DNA of 64,000 nt from Myotis daubentonii (GCF_963259705.1 NC_081844.1:19763715-19827714), one strand, 5' to 3'. Shown: positions 32,805 through 44,267, numbered from the stretch's first letter. Notes: a model not told the origin generated them from the letters alone. A program made the numbers and translations.

Positions 32805-35800
32805 TTCTACTCTGTCTCTAAAAAATCAATAATAGCCTGACTGGTGTGGCTCAGTGGTGGAGCATTGACCTATGAACTAGGAGGTCAGGGTTCAATTCCG
32901 GGTCAGGGCACATGCCTGGGTTACAGGCTCAATCCCCAGTGTGGGGCCTCTAGGAGGCAGCAGAGAGAGATCCATGATTCTCTCTCATCAGTGATGTTCC
33001 TATCTCTATCTCCCGCTCCCTCTCTGAAATCAATAAAAATAAAATATATTTAAAAAAAATAAAAATCAATAATAAAATAAAAAGCCTTCCATTCCCTGAT
33101 CCCCAGCCTCCCAGGCCTCTGCCAGGGGGCCCCCATTATTACCATCATGGGTCTCCAGAATTAATCAGCACATGGACGAGTAAATATGCTTGTTTTCGCC
33201 CATTTTTTAATGACAAATTGCAGCAGCCTGTGCTGTTTTTCCCACTGGTTTTTCTACTTCATAGTCCAGTCCTAAGATTGTTTCACATCAGCCCACAGGA
33301 AACTTCCTTGTGCCCAATTTTTAAAAAATTTTTGATAAAATACACATAATATAAGATTTACTATATTAATCATTTATAAGTATACAGTATTGAGTACTAC
33401 TACCAACTCCCCTATTTAACAGAGTTAAAAATACAGATTTGGGCTCTGTAAATGCCGAGCACCTATGAATTATCAGACGCTACTATTTTGGGATCCTGAG
33501 AGTCTAAGGCTTGACGCTTTCAAGATTCTAGGTTTGAAAGCGTCTAGACATGTCAGATAATAACATCTGTAGGTGCTAACCGTCGAGATGAGAGGTTAGC
33601 AAGCTTTTTCAGTGAAGGGACAGACAGCAAATGGGTTTGCCTGTCATGGGCTCTCAACTCAGAAAAAGTCAGACTATTGTACACAAGTGGACATGGGTGT
33701 GTGCCAATGAAACTCGATTTACTGGCACTGAAACCTGAGTGTCATGTCGTTTTCATGTTTCACAAAATATTCTTCTTCTCCGGATCCCACCATCACCATT
33801 TAAAAACGTAATAACCAGCCCTCGCCGGCTTGGCTCAGTGGATTGAGCGTCAGCCTGCGGACTGAAGGGCCCCAGGTTTGATTCCGGCCAAGGGCACATG
33901 CCTGGGTTGCGGCTCGATCCCCATTAGGGGGCGTGCAGGAGGCAGCCGATCAATGATTCTCTCTCATCATTGAAGTTTCTATCTCTCTATCCCTCTCCCT
34001 TCCTCTCTAAAATCAATAAAAATATATTTAAAAAAATAAAAATAAAAATGTAATAACCATTCGAGTTCGTGGGCTGGACAGAACTCGGTGGCGCTGGATC
34101 GGGCCCCAGGCTGCAGCGCACAGACTCTGCTCCAGGATCTAGTCTGAAATGTCTGGACAGTTCCCTGGTCTGCGGGGTTCTGGGTTCGAAATTTCAGAAT
34201 TCCCAGCATCCTCAGCGGCACAAGTGGAGGAGGCTGGAGGTTTGCAGGCCTCAGAAAGCCTGGGCTCCTTTCAGCTGCCGGCGCCCCCTGCCCACCCCAC
34301 CGGGCAGTGCCCCCCAGGCACACACCTTCTTGTGCATCTTGAGCTGCTCCTCGCTGTAGCGGAGCACGTCCTTGATGAGGTCCTGCAGCTTCCGGGTCAG
34401 CTCCAGGTGGCAGAGCGCCAGCTTGTCCGAGGAGACACGGAAGACCTCCCAGAGCGGGGCAAAGGTCCTGGAGACGGGCACCGTCACACGCGGGCCCAGC
34501 AGGCCCAGCACCCCTGGGTCCCCTCAGACAGCATAACTGGCATTGGCTCCGGCACCTACTGTGTGCCAGGCCCTGCTAAGCATCAACACACATTAACTCA
34601 TTTAATCCCCACGGCAACCATATAAGGCAGGCTTGTGACAGATGGGGAAACTGAGGAATAGGGGGCTCCGTGACTCATGCGAGGCCCCACAGCGAATGAC
34701 CATCAGAGCTGGGAGGTAAATTCAGGCCCTGAGGCCCAGAGTCCTCGCTCCAGGCCCCACCTGATGCGCAAAGGCAGCAGGGACCCAACCAGCCCCAACC
34801 AAGTTCACGGGGCCTCCCTGCCTCAGCAGAATTCCCCTCCCGCTTCCCCCGCCTTCCTTCCCTCGGCCTCCATTTCCGCCCCTGACAGAACTTTTGCCCC
34901 ACAGCAGCCACGGGGAACTTTGCAAATGTCAGTGGGACCACATCGCATCCTTGTTTAAAGTCACCTGTGCGTCGGGCCCCGTGTCCAACCCCCCGTCTCA
35001 TCTCCCGCTCACCCAGGCCCTGCAGCATACCAGCCTCTTTGCTCCTCCTGGCTGCGTCAGGGCCTCTACCCGGTCGAACTGCCGGCCTGGGTCTCTGTCC
35101 CCCAGACACTCATTCCCAGGGCTGACTCCTTCCCATTATTAAGGTCTCAGCTCATAGAACCGGAGTCCACCCCGGAGGAGGTGCCCAACCTCTCACGCTC
35201 TTATTTCATTGCCTTCCTAGCACTCTTAGCCCCAGGAAAGGACTGTTCATGTTTGTAGTTAACATCTGTCTTGTCACACATCCTAGATGTACATGGCATG
35301 AACATAGCCTGAAGGTAATTGAAGATTTTATCCATCTTGGTGGCCACTGGGTTACTAGTGCCTCGAACAGTACCTGGCACACAGTAGGCACACAGTAAGT
35401 ATGTGCTAAATGAGTGAATGAGATAGTGAATGAATGAATGAATGAATGAATGAATGAATGAATGATATACCTTCCTCTGTCTGATTAGCCCCATAAGTGG
35501 GGGTATGACTCCCTATCCTACACAACACACCTGTGAAAAGATGTCCACCCCAGGGAAGGCTCCTGATGACCCCAGGGCCCCACAACCTTGGGGACCCCTA
35601 CCCCACCCATGGCCCACTCACCCCACGGGGGTCCCGTTGCTGGCCAGCTTGGAAAGTTTTGCCATCGCTTTCGAGTAGGTCTCCTCGATAGTGGCCCTGG
35701 ATAGGAGGACAGGGAAAAGCTAGGGAAGGTTCTGGGCACCCATGGGAGATACCCTGGCCCCCCCGAGCCTCAGTTTTCCCACCTCAAACATCTGAGCAGT

Positions 35801-37108
35801 GGCTCTTAGTGAGGACAGTACCAGGAAATTCAAGGGAGAGGTTTTTATCCTTAAATAATACATTTTACAATAGTAGCGGTAGTAGTAGCAACAATAGCAG
35901 CAGCAGGTCAAAAAATTTTTGAGCACATATTATAAATGCTGAATAATATAAATGAGAAAAAACCCATATATATATTTTTTAAAAATATATATATATATTT
36001 TTATTGATTTTTTACAGAGAGGAATGGAGAGGGATAGAGAATTAGAAACATCAATGAGAGAGAAACATCGATCAGCTGCCTCCTGCACACCCCCCCACTG
36101 GGGATGTGCCCACAACCCAGGTACATGCCCTTGACCGGAATCGAACCTGGGACCCTTCAGTCCGCCGGCCGACGCTCTATCCACTGAGCCAACCCAGTCA
36201 GGGCTCCACTCACATTTTCATCTGGATTAATAGAACCTTACTTTTGTTTGGGGCAGCAATGAGCCCAGTTAAAACCAATTGCCCATGGGGCATCTTAGGA
36301 GAGAGGCATCCGTGGAGTACCACAGGGCGGAAGACCCACAAAATAGAGAGTGGCCTCTGTCCTGTATGGCAAGTCCCACTTGACAGCTATGAAGAGAAAT
36401 GCTTGGTTATAATCCTTTGAACTCTGCCCGCATGTAATTGGCACTCACTGCTGGGTGACCAGGGAGCTGCTTTGCAATCTGATTTATTGTGTTTTCTGGG
36501 ATATTAACAGCAGAACACTTACATGCGGAAATGTAGACTATTTTATCATATGTGTTTTAGCATGCTTAGGGCACAAGATTGCATTTTCAAATTCCCCTTT
36601 AGGTAGGTCATATGTCTTTCCAGGAGGCGTGAGACACCTGGGGAAGGTTGTTTACAGATCATGGGGCTGAGAGTGTTGAGAAGACTAGTTTTGAGGGTCT
36701 TCAAGCAAGTGTGGTCCCTGGAGCCCACAGGGATCTGGACCTGATGGGGCGGGGCCTGGGGTGGCTGTGAGCCGAGATGGGCGGGGGCACGAGGTAGGCC
36801 AGGCTGGGTGGACTGTGGGGCACGGCCGTGTGTAGGTGGGTGTGGGAACCTCACCTCTCCCGGATGAATTCTGCCAGCTCCTTGGTGGAGATGGGTCCCT
36901 GCTTCATGTTGTGGTACAGAACCTCAAAGCCGTGGTTCTTCTCGCCCTGCAAAGATGAAGCGGAGACTGAGAAAGGATGCAGAAAAAATATCAGTGTTGT
37001 CCAGCAACAAGGACTTAAACGGAGGACCCAACAGGCAGAGTCCATCCCCTTGGCTCCAGGGATGGGTTCATTTACACACACCACACACACACACACACAC
37101 ACATCACA

Positions 37109-37141
<33 letters not shown>

Positions 37142-40100
37142 CACACGCACACGCACACACGCGTGCACCACACACATGCACGCACACACATCACACCACA
37201 CACACGCACACCGCACACGCACACACACACACATGCACACATGCACATGCACACACACCGCGCGCACACGCACACGCACACGCACGCACACGCACACACA
37301 CGTGCGTGCATTGGTGCATGGGCCTTAACTTGGCCTAATCAGAGAGAAGCTTGGGCTTTTTGTCCCACAGCTGAAGAAGATACGTCCTCATTCACTGGTT
37401 GGCTCTCTCTATTTGAATCTTTCTGTGGGTGTTTCTCCATCTCTCCCTCCGTCTCTCTGCCTCCACCCGTCTCTTCTCCCCCTGCTTTTCCGTCTGCATT
37501 TTTCGGTAAATGAGGAATTCTGTGGGCACGGGAAAGATTGGAAGCCGAGAGGAAACCACGAACTTTGGAAAAAAGCTGAATCGGAGAGTCCCAGTAACAA
37601 GTGTATTGAGTCCAGTTGCTGGATCAAACCAGCTCTGAAAGCCTCGTTGCCCCCCAGCATTTCAGTTTTGTGAACCAACACGACCACTGCCCTGTAAGTC
37701 ACTGCAGTTCCTTTTCTTTCTCTTTATCATGGAAACTCCTTGTCTGAGGTCTGGGTCTGACCCTCTCAGCACCTAGCAGTGTCCAGTTAAGGATGGGACA
37801 CAGGACGGGCACTGGAGTTTGTTAAATAAATGAACAAGTGAGCAAAATTAAAGCAAACATTGACTAATGCCTCGACTTAGCAAAACCTAGAGCTATTCTT
37901 CTGTTAGCCGGTGCTGGTGGGAACGGAGCTCCCACCCTGCTGCCTGCCGGTGCGCTGAACAAAACCCCTTACGTCCCAGTTCTGGGGTCACCACGGGGGG
38001 GGGGGGAGGACGGCCAGGGCTGTGCTGTGTGGTCTGTCAAATCGCTGTCCCTCTGTAGTGACCCTCCTAAGACGGGACAGGAGTCCTCAACCTCTCAATG
38101 AGGACGAATAAACACCAAGACGACTAGGGCCCCCCAGCGCCCAAGGCAACCCTAGGTTTTGCTAATGCGAGGCGTTAGTTAATGTTTGCTTTAATTTTGC
38201 TCATGTTTCTTTTCCAGACACACTTTTTATTGAAAAGGGAAACTTTTACCACTATTCTAAGTGGACAACCAGGACCCCACGCCATAATGAAGGGAACAGG
38301 GGAGAGAATAAGGCAACAGCTATGTTTTTATGCCGCCAGACCCTGCACATGTCAGTGCATCATGTCTGAACACCGAGCTGCTCGTAAAAATGGGAGATCA
38401 GCTGGGGTCCAAGGGAACTGGAGACATTTTAGCACCAAATGGGGCTTATAATTCCGACAGAGAGAAGAGGCTTGTGGAGGGATCCGATGTTATTTCGCTG
38501 CCAATACCAATCACCAAAGCAACCCCTTTGGCAGCATTTTACAGGCCTTTCCTCCTCCAATTTGTGGGGTTCGCCTTCCTAGTTACCCGGAAGCTTGAAG
38601 GCCAGAAGTCACTATCAGATGAGCCCTCTGGCTGCACAAATGGAGAAACTGAAGCCAGGACTGGGGCAGACCCAGGACAGGCTCAAGCCCAATTCTCAGT
38701 CCCTGCTCAGACCCATTGATGGCGCCCTGTTAGCCACCAGCTGCCGTGGCCCAAAGCCCTTGGCCTGGGATTGCCTTCCACACTCACCTCTCAGCTTCCT
38801 CTCTGCCTCGCCCGCAAAACAGCAGACAAGGCGATGACCTGCTACACCTTCCCGCCATTGCACAGTCCACCACCTGGCTACCAGCCTACATTTCTTTTTT
38901 TTTAATTTTATAATATATTTTATTGATTTTTTTACAGAGAGGAAGGGAGAGGGATAGAGAGTTAGGAACATCGATGAGAGAGAAACATCCATCAGCTGCC
39001 TCCTGCACACCCGCTACTGGGGATGTGCCTGCAACCAAGGTACATGCCCTTGACCGGAATCGAACCTGGGACTCTTCAGTCCACAGGCCGACGCTCTAGC
39101 CACTGAGCCAAACTGGTCAGGACATAGCCTACATTTCTTTCCACCCATCCAAAACTTCCACCTCTCAAGGATCACTGCCAGACCTCCCTCCTTCCAGAAC
39201 CTTCTCAGACCCTCCTCAAACTCTCACTTCCCTGAGGTTCACGGTTGATCCCTCCAGCTCCCCAGGAATCTGTTTCCTCTTTTTCCACATCTACAGTTGT
39301 ACTTTCAAGGTTCATGAGTCAAATGCTCCTTTTAGGCACTGATTCACTTTGGGCCAGTGACTTCGCCTCTCTGGGCCTCAGTTTCCTCATCTGACAAATG
39401 GGGACAACGACAGCACCTACCTGCCAAGAGTTTTGGGGACATGGGGTTAGTACAGAGCTGCACACAGGGCTCCCTGCCCGGTAGGGGTGCTCGGCAAACA
39501 GCCCAAACAGCCCCACCGGCACCGGCCAGGGGATCCCCGGGTGAGGCTGCACCAGGCACCGCTGACCAGGCCAGCATCTGGGGCTCACTCGGAGCCAAGT
39601 GCTGGCCCATTTCCCAGACCTGGCAAAGCCCCCAGCAGTGTCTGCCTCCCTCAGGCCGGGCTGGCAGCCGAGGGTCCGTCTGAGGAGGGGCTGTCTCAGA
39701 GGGTATTTCTAACACAGATTAATGATGTCCCTTTCCGGCTCACACTCCCTCCATGGCTCCCTGGTGCCCTCTAGGCCTCCAGCCCTGCTCTGGCCCAGGG
39801 GGGCGACAGCATCCCTGTCTGGCTTGATCTCCCCTGACCGGAGCCTCCTTCCAGCCAGCCAGCCAGAGCCCCAATGTCATCCCGCAAAGAGCCACCACTA
39901 CAAACAACAGATTTAGCAAAACGGACATCCCAGAAGCCTCTCCTGGGTCCCAGGAAGGGGGAATTTCATCCCCCGCTGGGAATAAAGATTGGGAAACTGA
40001 GGCCCCAAGAGGCCAAGTCACCTTGCCAAGAGCTCCCAGCCGAGCCCACTTCAGATCACACACTCAGAGCGCTTATTCTCTGTGCATGAGACTATCCTTT

Positions 40101-41416
40101 GGTGGGGGGGAGGGGTCGGGGGTGGCTTCTATTTTCTCTTTGCCGATCTGATTTTTTCCAGGGAGCCTGCCTGCCTCATGCAATTAAAAAGAAATGTTAA
40201 ATAAATGTAGGTGCCGTTGTCAGGGTTCCAATGCGTGGGCAACAGGACTGATCCTCAACCGGTCAGTACCCGTACACAGAGTTGCCAACAGGGTCTCAGA
40301 GAGAGGCAGCCCCTATGGGGGTCACACAGCTCTTCAGAGGCAAATCTGGAGACTGGCCTTTGGGGAGGGGGACAGGTCAGGTCCCCACAGGTGGCAAGGG
40401 GGTGTGGCCCCTTTAAGAAAGCAAGGCCAGTAAGAAGAGCCCCAACTGGGGAGGGAGAAAGGAAGGGAGCGGGGCCAGTTGCTAGGGGCAACCAGTTGCC
40501 TAGCAACAGACTTCCTCTCTGCTAGCTCAGGGCCAGCAACTGGGGAAGGGGCTTTCTGCCCTGGTCCTTCCAAGACTCTCCTGGTCACACATCCTCTGTT
40601 GCTCCCCACGGGCCTGGCCCTGCAGGAGGAGCCCTGTGCCCTCTACTAGCCAGCCAGTGTCACACCTCTGGGCTTTTGTCCAGGCTGTTCCCGTGCCTGG
40701 AATGCCTGGAAAATCTCAGCCTTCAAAGCCCACAGCAAACATGGCTCTGTCCTGGCTCCTCCTCTGGGTGCCTCCAAGGTACGATAGGGCTGGAAGTGTC
40801 AGGCTGGCTCTGTGTCCTCCAGACTGGGGGCTCCCTGGGTCAGAGTTGGGGTGGAGTCTCTTGGGGGGAAGCATTCCCCGGAATTGGCTGGGTGTGCGAT
40901 GTTGGTGGCCAGGATGGAGAGTGTGAATGAACGAATAAATGAAAACAAGTCCATTTCACTTGGCCCCCTGGGTTACAGTAAGTAGTCCCCAGCTTGGAGG
41001 GCAAATGGGTGGGGTGGCCATGAACTGCCCCCCAGCCCCAACTCTCCAGGATGGGAAAGACAGGGAAATCCTCTGGTTGGAATAATGCTGGATCCAGGAA
41101 GTTCTGTCTGGCCCTGGGTTTGAGCCCTGATCCTGCACTTTCTCACTGGGCAACCTCAGGTAAAAGAGTTCTACTCTGAGCCTCAGTCTCTCTGTTTTTC
41201 AAGCTGTGACTTGCCCAAGGTCACAAGGCCTATTTGGTCTGGGGGTGTAGATTCAAGCCCAGCCTTTAACTTCTATTCCTTACAGACTCTCCACTTGCCC
41301 AAGATTCTGCCCACAAGTTGCCAGGTCCCCCCACCTCCATAAAAGCCCTTTTAGGAGAACCCACCAAAATAAGAGTGGGTCATACTTACCCAAAAATGCT
41401 CTCCAAAATACGACAT
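18589..41416 (-). CDS. FCHO1: FCHO1, F-BAR domain muniscin (complete, 26 coding exons)
   Basis: FCHO1 helps start clathrin-coated pits at the plasma membrane: it binds PI(4,5)P2-rich membrane, activates AP-2 and recruits Eps15 and intersectin. The 26 exons listed under the three domain entries join with continuous phase into 2664 nt (887 codons plus stop); human FCHO1 is 889 residues as I recall. It starts MSYFGEHFW in its own exon and ends GMYVVSC. Residues 1-263 are the F-BAR domain, about 264-607 the disordered Ser/Pro-rich linker with a polybasic patch (about 280-302), and about 608-887 the mu-homology domain. Most introns are GT-AG; one is AT-AC with U12 signals and one GC-AG. Two exons are 25 nt. 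In humans, loss of FCHO1 causes T-cell immunodeficiency. No stop or frameshift is seen, so the gene looks functional. Confidence 0.96.
19792..20010 (-). mobile_element. Ves-type SINE in FCHO1 intron
   Basis: Antisense to the plus strand, hence sense to FCHO1. Target duplication ttgcagcattttt lies on both sides (about 19782 and 20012). Confidence 0.93.
20371..20593. mobile_element. Fold-back hAT-Charlie-like element
   Basis: Starts CAGTGGTTCTCAACC and ends in its complement. The 8-bp target duplication is ctttagtt/ccttagtt (20363-20370, 20594-20601). The two halves are near-perfect inverted copies of about 98 bp around a roughly 27-bp centre. It resembles MER5-type MITEs but is far more palindromic. 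Confidence 0.85.
21230..21336. repeat. 18-bp minisatellite beside an FCHO1 donor
   Basis: Six copies of cgtatcccccatcccctc (one copy is 17 bp). On the FCHO1 strand they are G-runs starting 35 nt after the donor of exon 21372-21504. Confidence 0.92.
26326..26495 (+). mobile_element. Short Ves-type SINE
   Basis: tRNA-like head (atgtggctcagagg), B-box region and a short pyrimidine-rich tail; shorter than its relatives. Confidence 0.8.
26799..27269 (-). other. FCHO1: U12-type AT-AC intron in FCHO1
   Basis: The intron starts ATATCCTC (27269-27262), one base from the U12 donor consensus ATATCCTT. It ends CAC at 26801-26799, with a branch-site match CCCCTTGAC whose A is at 26810, 11 nt before the end. 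Splicing here keeps the frame and gives TQNSTAEPS, the family sequence. No GT-AG pair does this. Confidence 0.85.
27399..27419. repeat. Poly(C) tract, 21 C
   Basis: A pure C run 38 nt downstream (minus strand) of the 25-nt exon 27457-27481, where the RNA carries G. Confidence 0.95.
27590..28145. repeat. Decayed GC-rich minisatellite filling an FCHO1 intron
   Basis: Irregular repeats of roughly 35-40 bp around cctgggctagcctgggcag make up most of the intron between exons 28201-28279 and 27457-27481. Confidence 0.6.
28280..28391 (-). other. FCHO1: GC-AG intron in FCHO1 (112 nt)
   Basis: The donor reads GAAG|GCAAGT, the classic strong GC donor. The acceptor is ctcag before CAATGAAA. Phase 1 is kept; the nearby GT at 28387 would shift the frame. 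Confidence 0.8.
28511..28547. repeat. (CA)n microsatellite
   Basis: About 18 CA units; (UG)n in FCHO1 pre-mRNA about 75 nt before exon 28392-28436. Confidence 0.95.
28930..29115 (-). repeat. MIR-like SINE
   Basis: Antisense MIR signature: tactgtgtgccaggc, then acagatgaagaaactgaggc. Confidence 0.7.
29322..29545 (+). mobile_element. Ves-type SINE
   Basis: Full-length copy from ccaaaaccggtttggctcag to the aatcaataaaatatatttt tail. Confidence 0.94.
30223..30257. repeat. (CA)n microsatellite
   Basis: About 17 CA units in the intron before exon 29884-29982. Confidence 0.95.
30699..31293 (+). mobile_element. HeliBat-like non-autonomous Helitron
   Basis: Starts A|TCCTATTC... with aatatgcaaattgac and ends CTAG|T after a worn 3' hairpin (gtgcatgaatttttgtgtac). 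This is the Helitron layout, with no target duplication. About 200 bp near the middle (30975-31175) do not fit the family pattern as I know it. Confidence 0.82.
31325..31460 (-). repeat. MIR-like SINE
   Basis: Antisense MIR signature: gactcatttaatcttcacaa then cattttacagg. Confidence 0.7.
31470..31725 (+). mobile_element. Ves-type SINE
   Basis: Plus-strand copy with a diverged head and body (ctagctggtttggctcagtg). Confidence 0.87.
32631..32830 (+). mobile_element. tRNA-derived SINE with (TC)n tail
   Basis: Head tgaatagctcagttggtgag with B box ggtttgatcccagg, then a (TC)n run of about 50 bp at 32753-32802. Confidence 0.85.
32835..33060 (+). mobile_element. Ves-type SINE
   Basis: Begins gcctgactggtgtggctcag and ends with an aaatcaataaaaat tail; directly follows the previous SINE. 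Confidence 0.92.
33453..33590. repeat. Imperfect fold-back of unknown family
   Basis: agcaccta at the left pairs with taggtgct at the right. The centre has perfect 11-bp arms, gacgctttcaa and ttgaaagcgtc, with a 10-nt loop. Probably an old DNA transposon. Confidence 0.5.
33818..34040 (+). mobile_element. Ves-type SINE
   Basis: Plus-strand copy from ccctcgccggcttggctcag to an A-rich tail. Confidence 0.92.
34548..34745 (-). repeat. MIR-like SINE
   Basis: Antisense MIR signature: tactgtgtgccaggcc, taactcatttaatcc and ggggaaactgagg. Confidence 0.72.
35425..35466. repeat. (GAAT)n microsatellite
   Basis: About nine gaat units. Confidence 0.93.
35975..36204 (-). mobile_element. Ves-type SINE
   Basis: Antisense copy with an AT-rich tail (tatatatttttattgatttt). 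Confidence 0.93.
37067..37312. repeat. Long (CA)-rich compound microsatellite
   Basis: About 245 bp of CA with GCAC and CACC interruptions, lying about 120 nt before exon 36855-36946 on the FCHO1 strand. Confidence 0.95.
37838..38205. mobile_element. Unassigned element with about 51-bp inverted termini
   Basis: 37840-37890 and 38152-38202 are inverted copies matching at about 47 of 51 positions, around about 260 bp that include a poly(G) run. This suggests a DNA transposon, but the family and target duplication are not recognised. Confidence 0.55.
38895..39124 (-). mobile_element. Ves-type SINE
   Basis: Antisense copy with target duplication agcctacatttcttt at 38883-38897 and 39126-39140. 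Confidence 0.94.
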
Positions 41417-41464
41417 CCTGATGCCTTCTGTGGAGACCCCTGCAGACTCCTGTCTAGTGCCTGT
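41390..41464 (-). other. FCHO1: FCHO1 first coding exon
   Basis: The best acceptor before the ATG is a pyrimidine-rich cctctctcttcag ending at 41465, giving 48 nt of 5' UTR followed by nine codons. Other AGs nearer the ATG are possible. The donor is GTAAGT at 41389. Confidence 0.75.
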
Positions 41465-41835
41465 CTGAAGAGAGAGGCAAGTTTGAGCTGCAAAGTCACA
41501 GCTGTCTTGGGCCCAAGGAGGGGATATTCCAACTGTCCACCCTGTGGAGGAGAGAGAGCAGACAGTGGAGGAACCAAAAGCTGGGAGCATGCCAGGGCTC
41601 CTGAGGTGACTCAGTCCTAGGCCAAGTAGCCCCAGTCTAGGAGGACAAAGCTGGATACAGATGCCCCAAGTTCTGCGGGGTTAGATAGAGGGCTAGGGGC
41701 TAGGGGAACCTAGACTAGAGGAAGGGGCAAGGGATCTGGGGTTCTTAAGCACAAATAGGAGTTCACTGTTGAGAAGGTTATTGGATGAGCCCTAGACTGG
41801 GGAGAAAAGTTCTTGGCCATTTTATTTTTAAATAT

Positions 41836-42062
41836 GTTTTTTAAAAAATATATATTTTATTGATTTTTTTTACAGAGAGGAAAGGAGATGGATAGAGAGT
41901 TATAAACATCAATGAGAGAGAAACATCGATCAGCTGCCTCCTGCACACTCCCTACTGGGGATGTGCCCGCAACCAAGGTACATGCCCTTGACCAGAATTG
42001 AACCTGGGACCTTTCAGTCTACAGGCTGACGCTCTATCCACTGAGCCAAACCAGTTAGGGCT
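41836..42062 (-). mobile_element. Ves-type SINE
   Basis: Antisense full-length copy. Confidence 0.93.
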
Positions 42063-42067
42063 TAAAT

Positions 42068-42279
42068 ATGCTTTAAAATAGATTTTTAGAAAAAGCGGAA
42101 GGGAGGAGAGAGAAAGAGAAATATTGATCAGAGGAACATCATTGATCGGCTGCCTCCTGCATGCACCCCTACCGGGGATCGAGTCTACAGCCTGGACATG
42201 TACCCTGACCGGGAATTGAACCAGTGACCTCTTGGTTCCTGGGTCGATGCTCAACCCCTGAGCCACACTGGCTGGGCTT
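42068..42279 (-). mobile_element. Ves-type SINE (diverged)
   Basis: Antisense, older copy directly beside the previous one; ends gagccacactggctggg. Confidence 0.88.
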
Positions 42280-43271
42280 TGGCCATTTTATCGATGGGGG
42301 AACAGGCCCCATCCCTGAGGGGAAGCCACTTGCCCAAGTCACACAGTGAGGAATGGATAGATTCGCACTCTGAGCCCGCCGAGTCCAGTCCTGAGCACTC
42401 AGCTCCACACTGGGCAGCTCCTGCGGGAAAAGGGTTTGGTGAGAAATGGACACTGGGGCTGTGATTAGCAGCATGGGTGTTGGGGTCCCTTGGGATCTCC
42501 TGAGTCCCTCTACAACAGCCCCCATGTCACGCATGCTCCTGGAATGGAGTGCTCACCCCTCACCCAGGTGCTATTGGCGCCTCCAGGAGTCCTAACCCTA
42601 CCCCCGGAAGCCAGTGTTCACCTGGTATCTGAGTCACTGTCCGGCTCTATGCCTCAGTTTCCCCATCTGCAAAACAAGAGAGAATGCCGAGATGGGGTCT
42701 TGCCGGGGGGACCCAGGCCTCCCTGAAGAGGGGGTGGGTCAGGCCAGCTGGCGACGGAGGGACACTCGGTGTCCTTGGCATGTTCTCCAGGCCGGGCTTG
42801 TCACTGGAGCCTGCTGCCCCATTCATAATTCATGACTCCGAAGGCAGCTCAGCAGCAGCTGGGAGCCCAGCACGCACAGTGGCAACAGAGACGGGGCTGG
42901 TGACCGCAGGACTGGAGCGCTCCCTGGGCCTTACCAGGAAAGGGCTGAGCAAGGACCTTGGACAAGGCTTCCCCTTGCTGGACCTCAGTTTACCCAATCT
43001 TGAAAGTGAGTTTAGCTTGATCCATTACCATCTAGCCCCAGCCCCTTGACTGCACCCAGCACCCACCCTGTGCCCACATGGCCAGGACAATACCAGGATC
43101 TGTGAGATGATTCAGCCCTGGGCCTGCTCCCCGAGGAGCCCCCCAGTCTAGGGGAACAGAACTGGTTACAGACACCTGGTCCTGCAGGGCCACGCTGGGC
43201 CAAATGGAGGAACAAGAACTGGGGAAGCCTGGACTGAAGAAGGGAAGCATGGGTGTTGGGTTTGTTTGTTT

Positions 43272-43485
43272 TTTTTAATATATTTTTATTGATCTCAGAG
43301 AGGAAGGGAGAGGGAGAGAGAGATAGAAACATCAATGATGAGAGAATCATTGATCAGCGGCCTCCTGCACACCCCCAACTGGGGATAGAGCCCGCAATCC
43401 AGGCATGTGCCCTTGACCGGAATCGAACCTGGCACCCTTTGGTCCGCAGTCTGACGCTCTATCCACTGAGCCAAACCAGCTAGGG
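43272..43485 (-). mobile_element. Ves-type SINE
   Basis: Antisense copy; first of a tandem pair. Confidence 0.93.
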
Positions 43486-43499
43486 CGGGTGTTGGTTTT

Positions 43500-43716
43500 T
43501 TAAAAACATATATATTTTTATTGATTTCAGAGAGGAAGGGAGAGGGAGAGAGAGATAGAAACATCAATGATGAGAGAGAATCATTGATCGGCTGCCTCCT
43601 GCGTGTCCCTTCCTGAGGACCAAGCCTGCCACCAGGTCATATGCCCTTGACCAGAATCCAACTATGACCTCCTGTTTTATAGGTCAATGCTCAACCCGAG
43701 TCACATCAGCTGGGCA
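43500..43716 (-). mobile_element. Ves-type SINE
   Basis: Antisense copy with a diverged head; second of a tandem pair. Confidence 0.9.
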
Positions 43717-43751
43717 GGTGCTGGGGTTTTAAAGCATGAATAGGAGTCCAG

Positions 43752-43753
<2 letters not shown>

Positions 43754-43787
<34 letters not shown>
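43754..43787. repeat. (CA)n microsatellite
   Basis: About 17 CA units. Confidence 0.95.
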
Positions 43788-44035
43788 CTGATTCAACAAA
43801 CATTCCCAACCGCCACCCTTGTGACGCTGGGACTTTTGAGAACCTTCAGTGCCCAGTGCATCCCCTGAGGAACCCAGCCTGTCACGCTAGGCTGACATCC
43901 CTAAAAGGAAAAGCCTTAAATGTCTATCTCATTTCTTAGTTTCTGGCCATGATCTAGACTCTGAGCATCTCTAAATCCCTTAGAGCTAGGCTGACTGACA
44001 TAGGAACCACTAGCCTCATGTAGCAGCTTTTTTAT

Positions 44036-44267
44036 TTTTTATTTTTAATCCTTACCAGAGGATGTGTTTTTCATTGATTCTAGAGAGAGAGGGACGGAGA
44101 GGGAGAGAGAGAGAAACACCGATGTGAGAGAGAAACATTGATCAGTTGCCTCCTGTGCATTATGTGCTCTGACCCACTTGGGTATGTGCCCTGGCCAGGA
44201 ATCGAACCTACGACCCTTTGGTGTACAGGACAATGCTCTAACCAACTGAGCCATACCAGCCAGGGCT
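44036..44267 (-). mobile_element. Ves-like SINE
   Basis: Antisense copy of the subfamily with an atccttaccagaggatgtgt border. Confidence 0.88.

Larger units (their letters stand above)
29695..41416 (-). other. FCHO1: FCHO1 F-BAR-encoding exons 1-8
   Basis: Coding exons, 5' to 3': 41390-41416, 36855-36946, 35622-35696, 34326-34467, 32254-32406, 31908-32012, 29884-29982 and 29695-29791. They encode residues 1-263, the helical F-BAR homodimer that tubulates or flattens membrane. Recognisable family stretches are [38 protein letters not shown] and [18 protein letters not shown]. Each boundary has AG at its 5' side and GT at its 3' side on the minus strand, and phases match. The fifth exon begins LKEE where the human protein, as I recall, has CKEE. 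Confidence 0.94.

Noticed and set aside
37067..37312. 166-codon His/Thr-rich ORFs and Cys/Val-rich antisense ORFs
   Set aside because: They are translations of the CA microsatellite.
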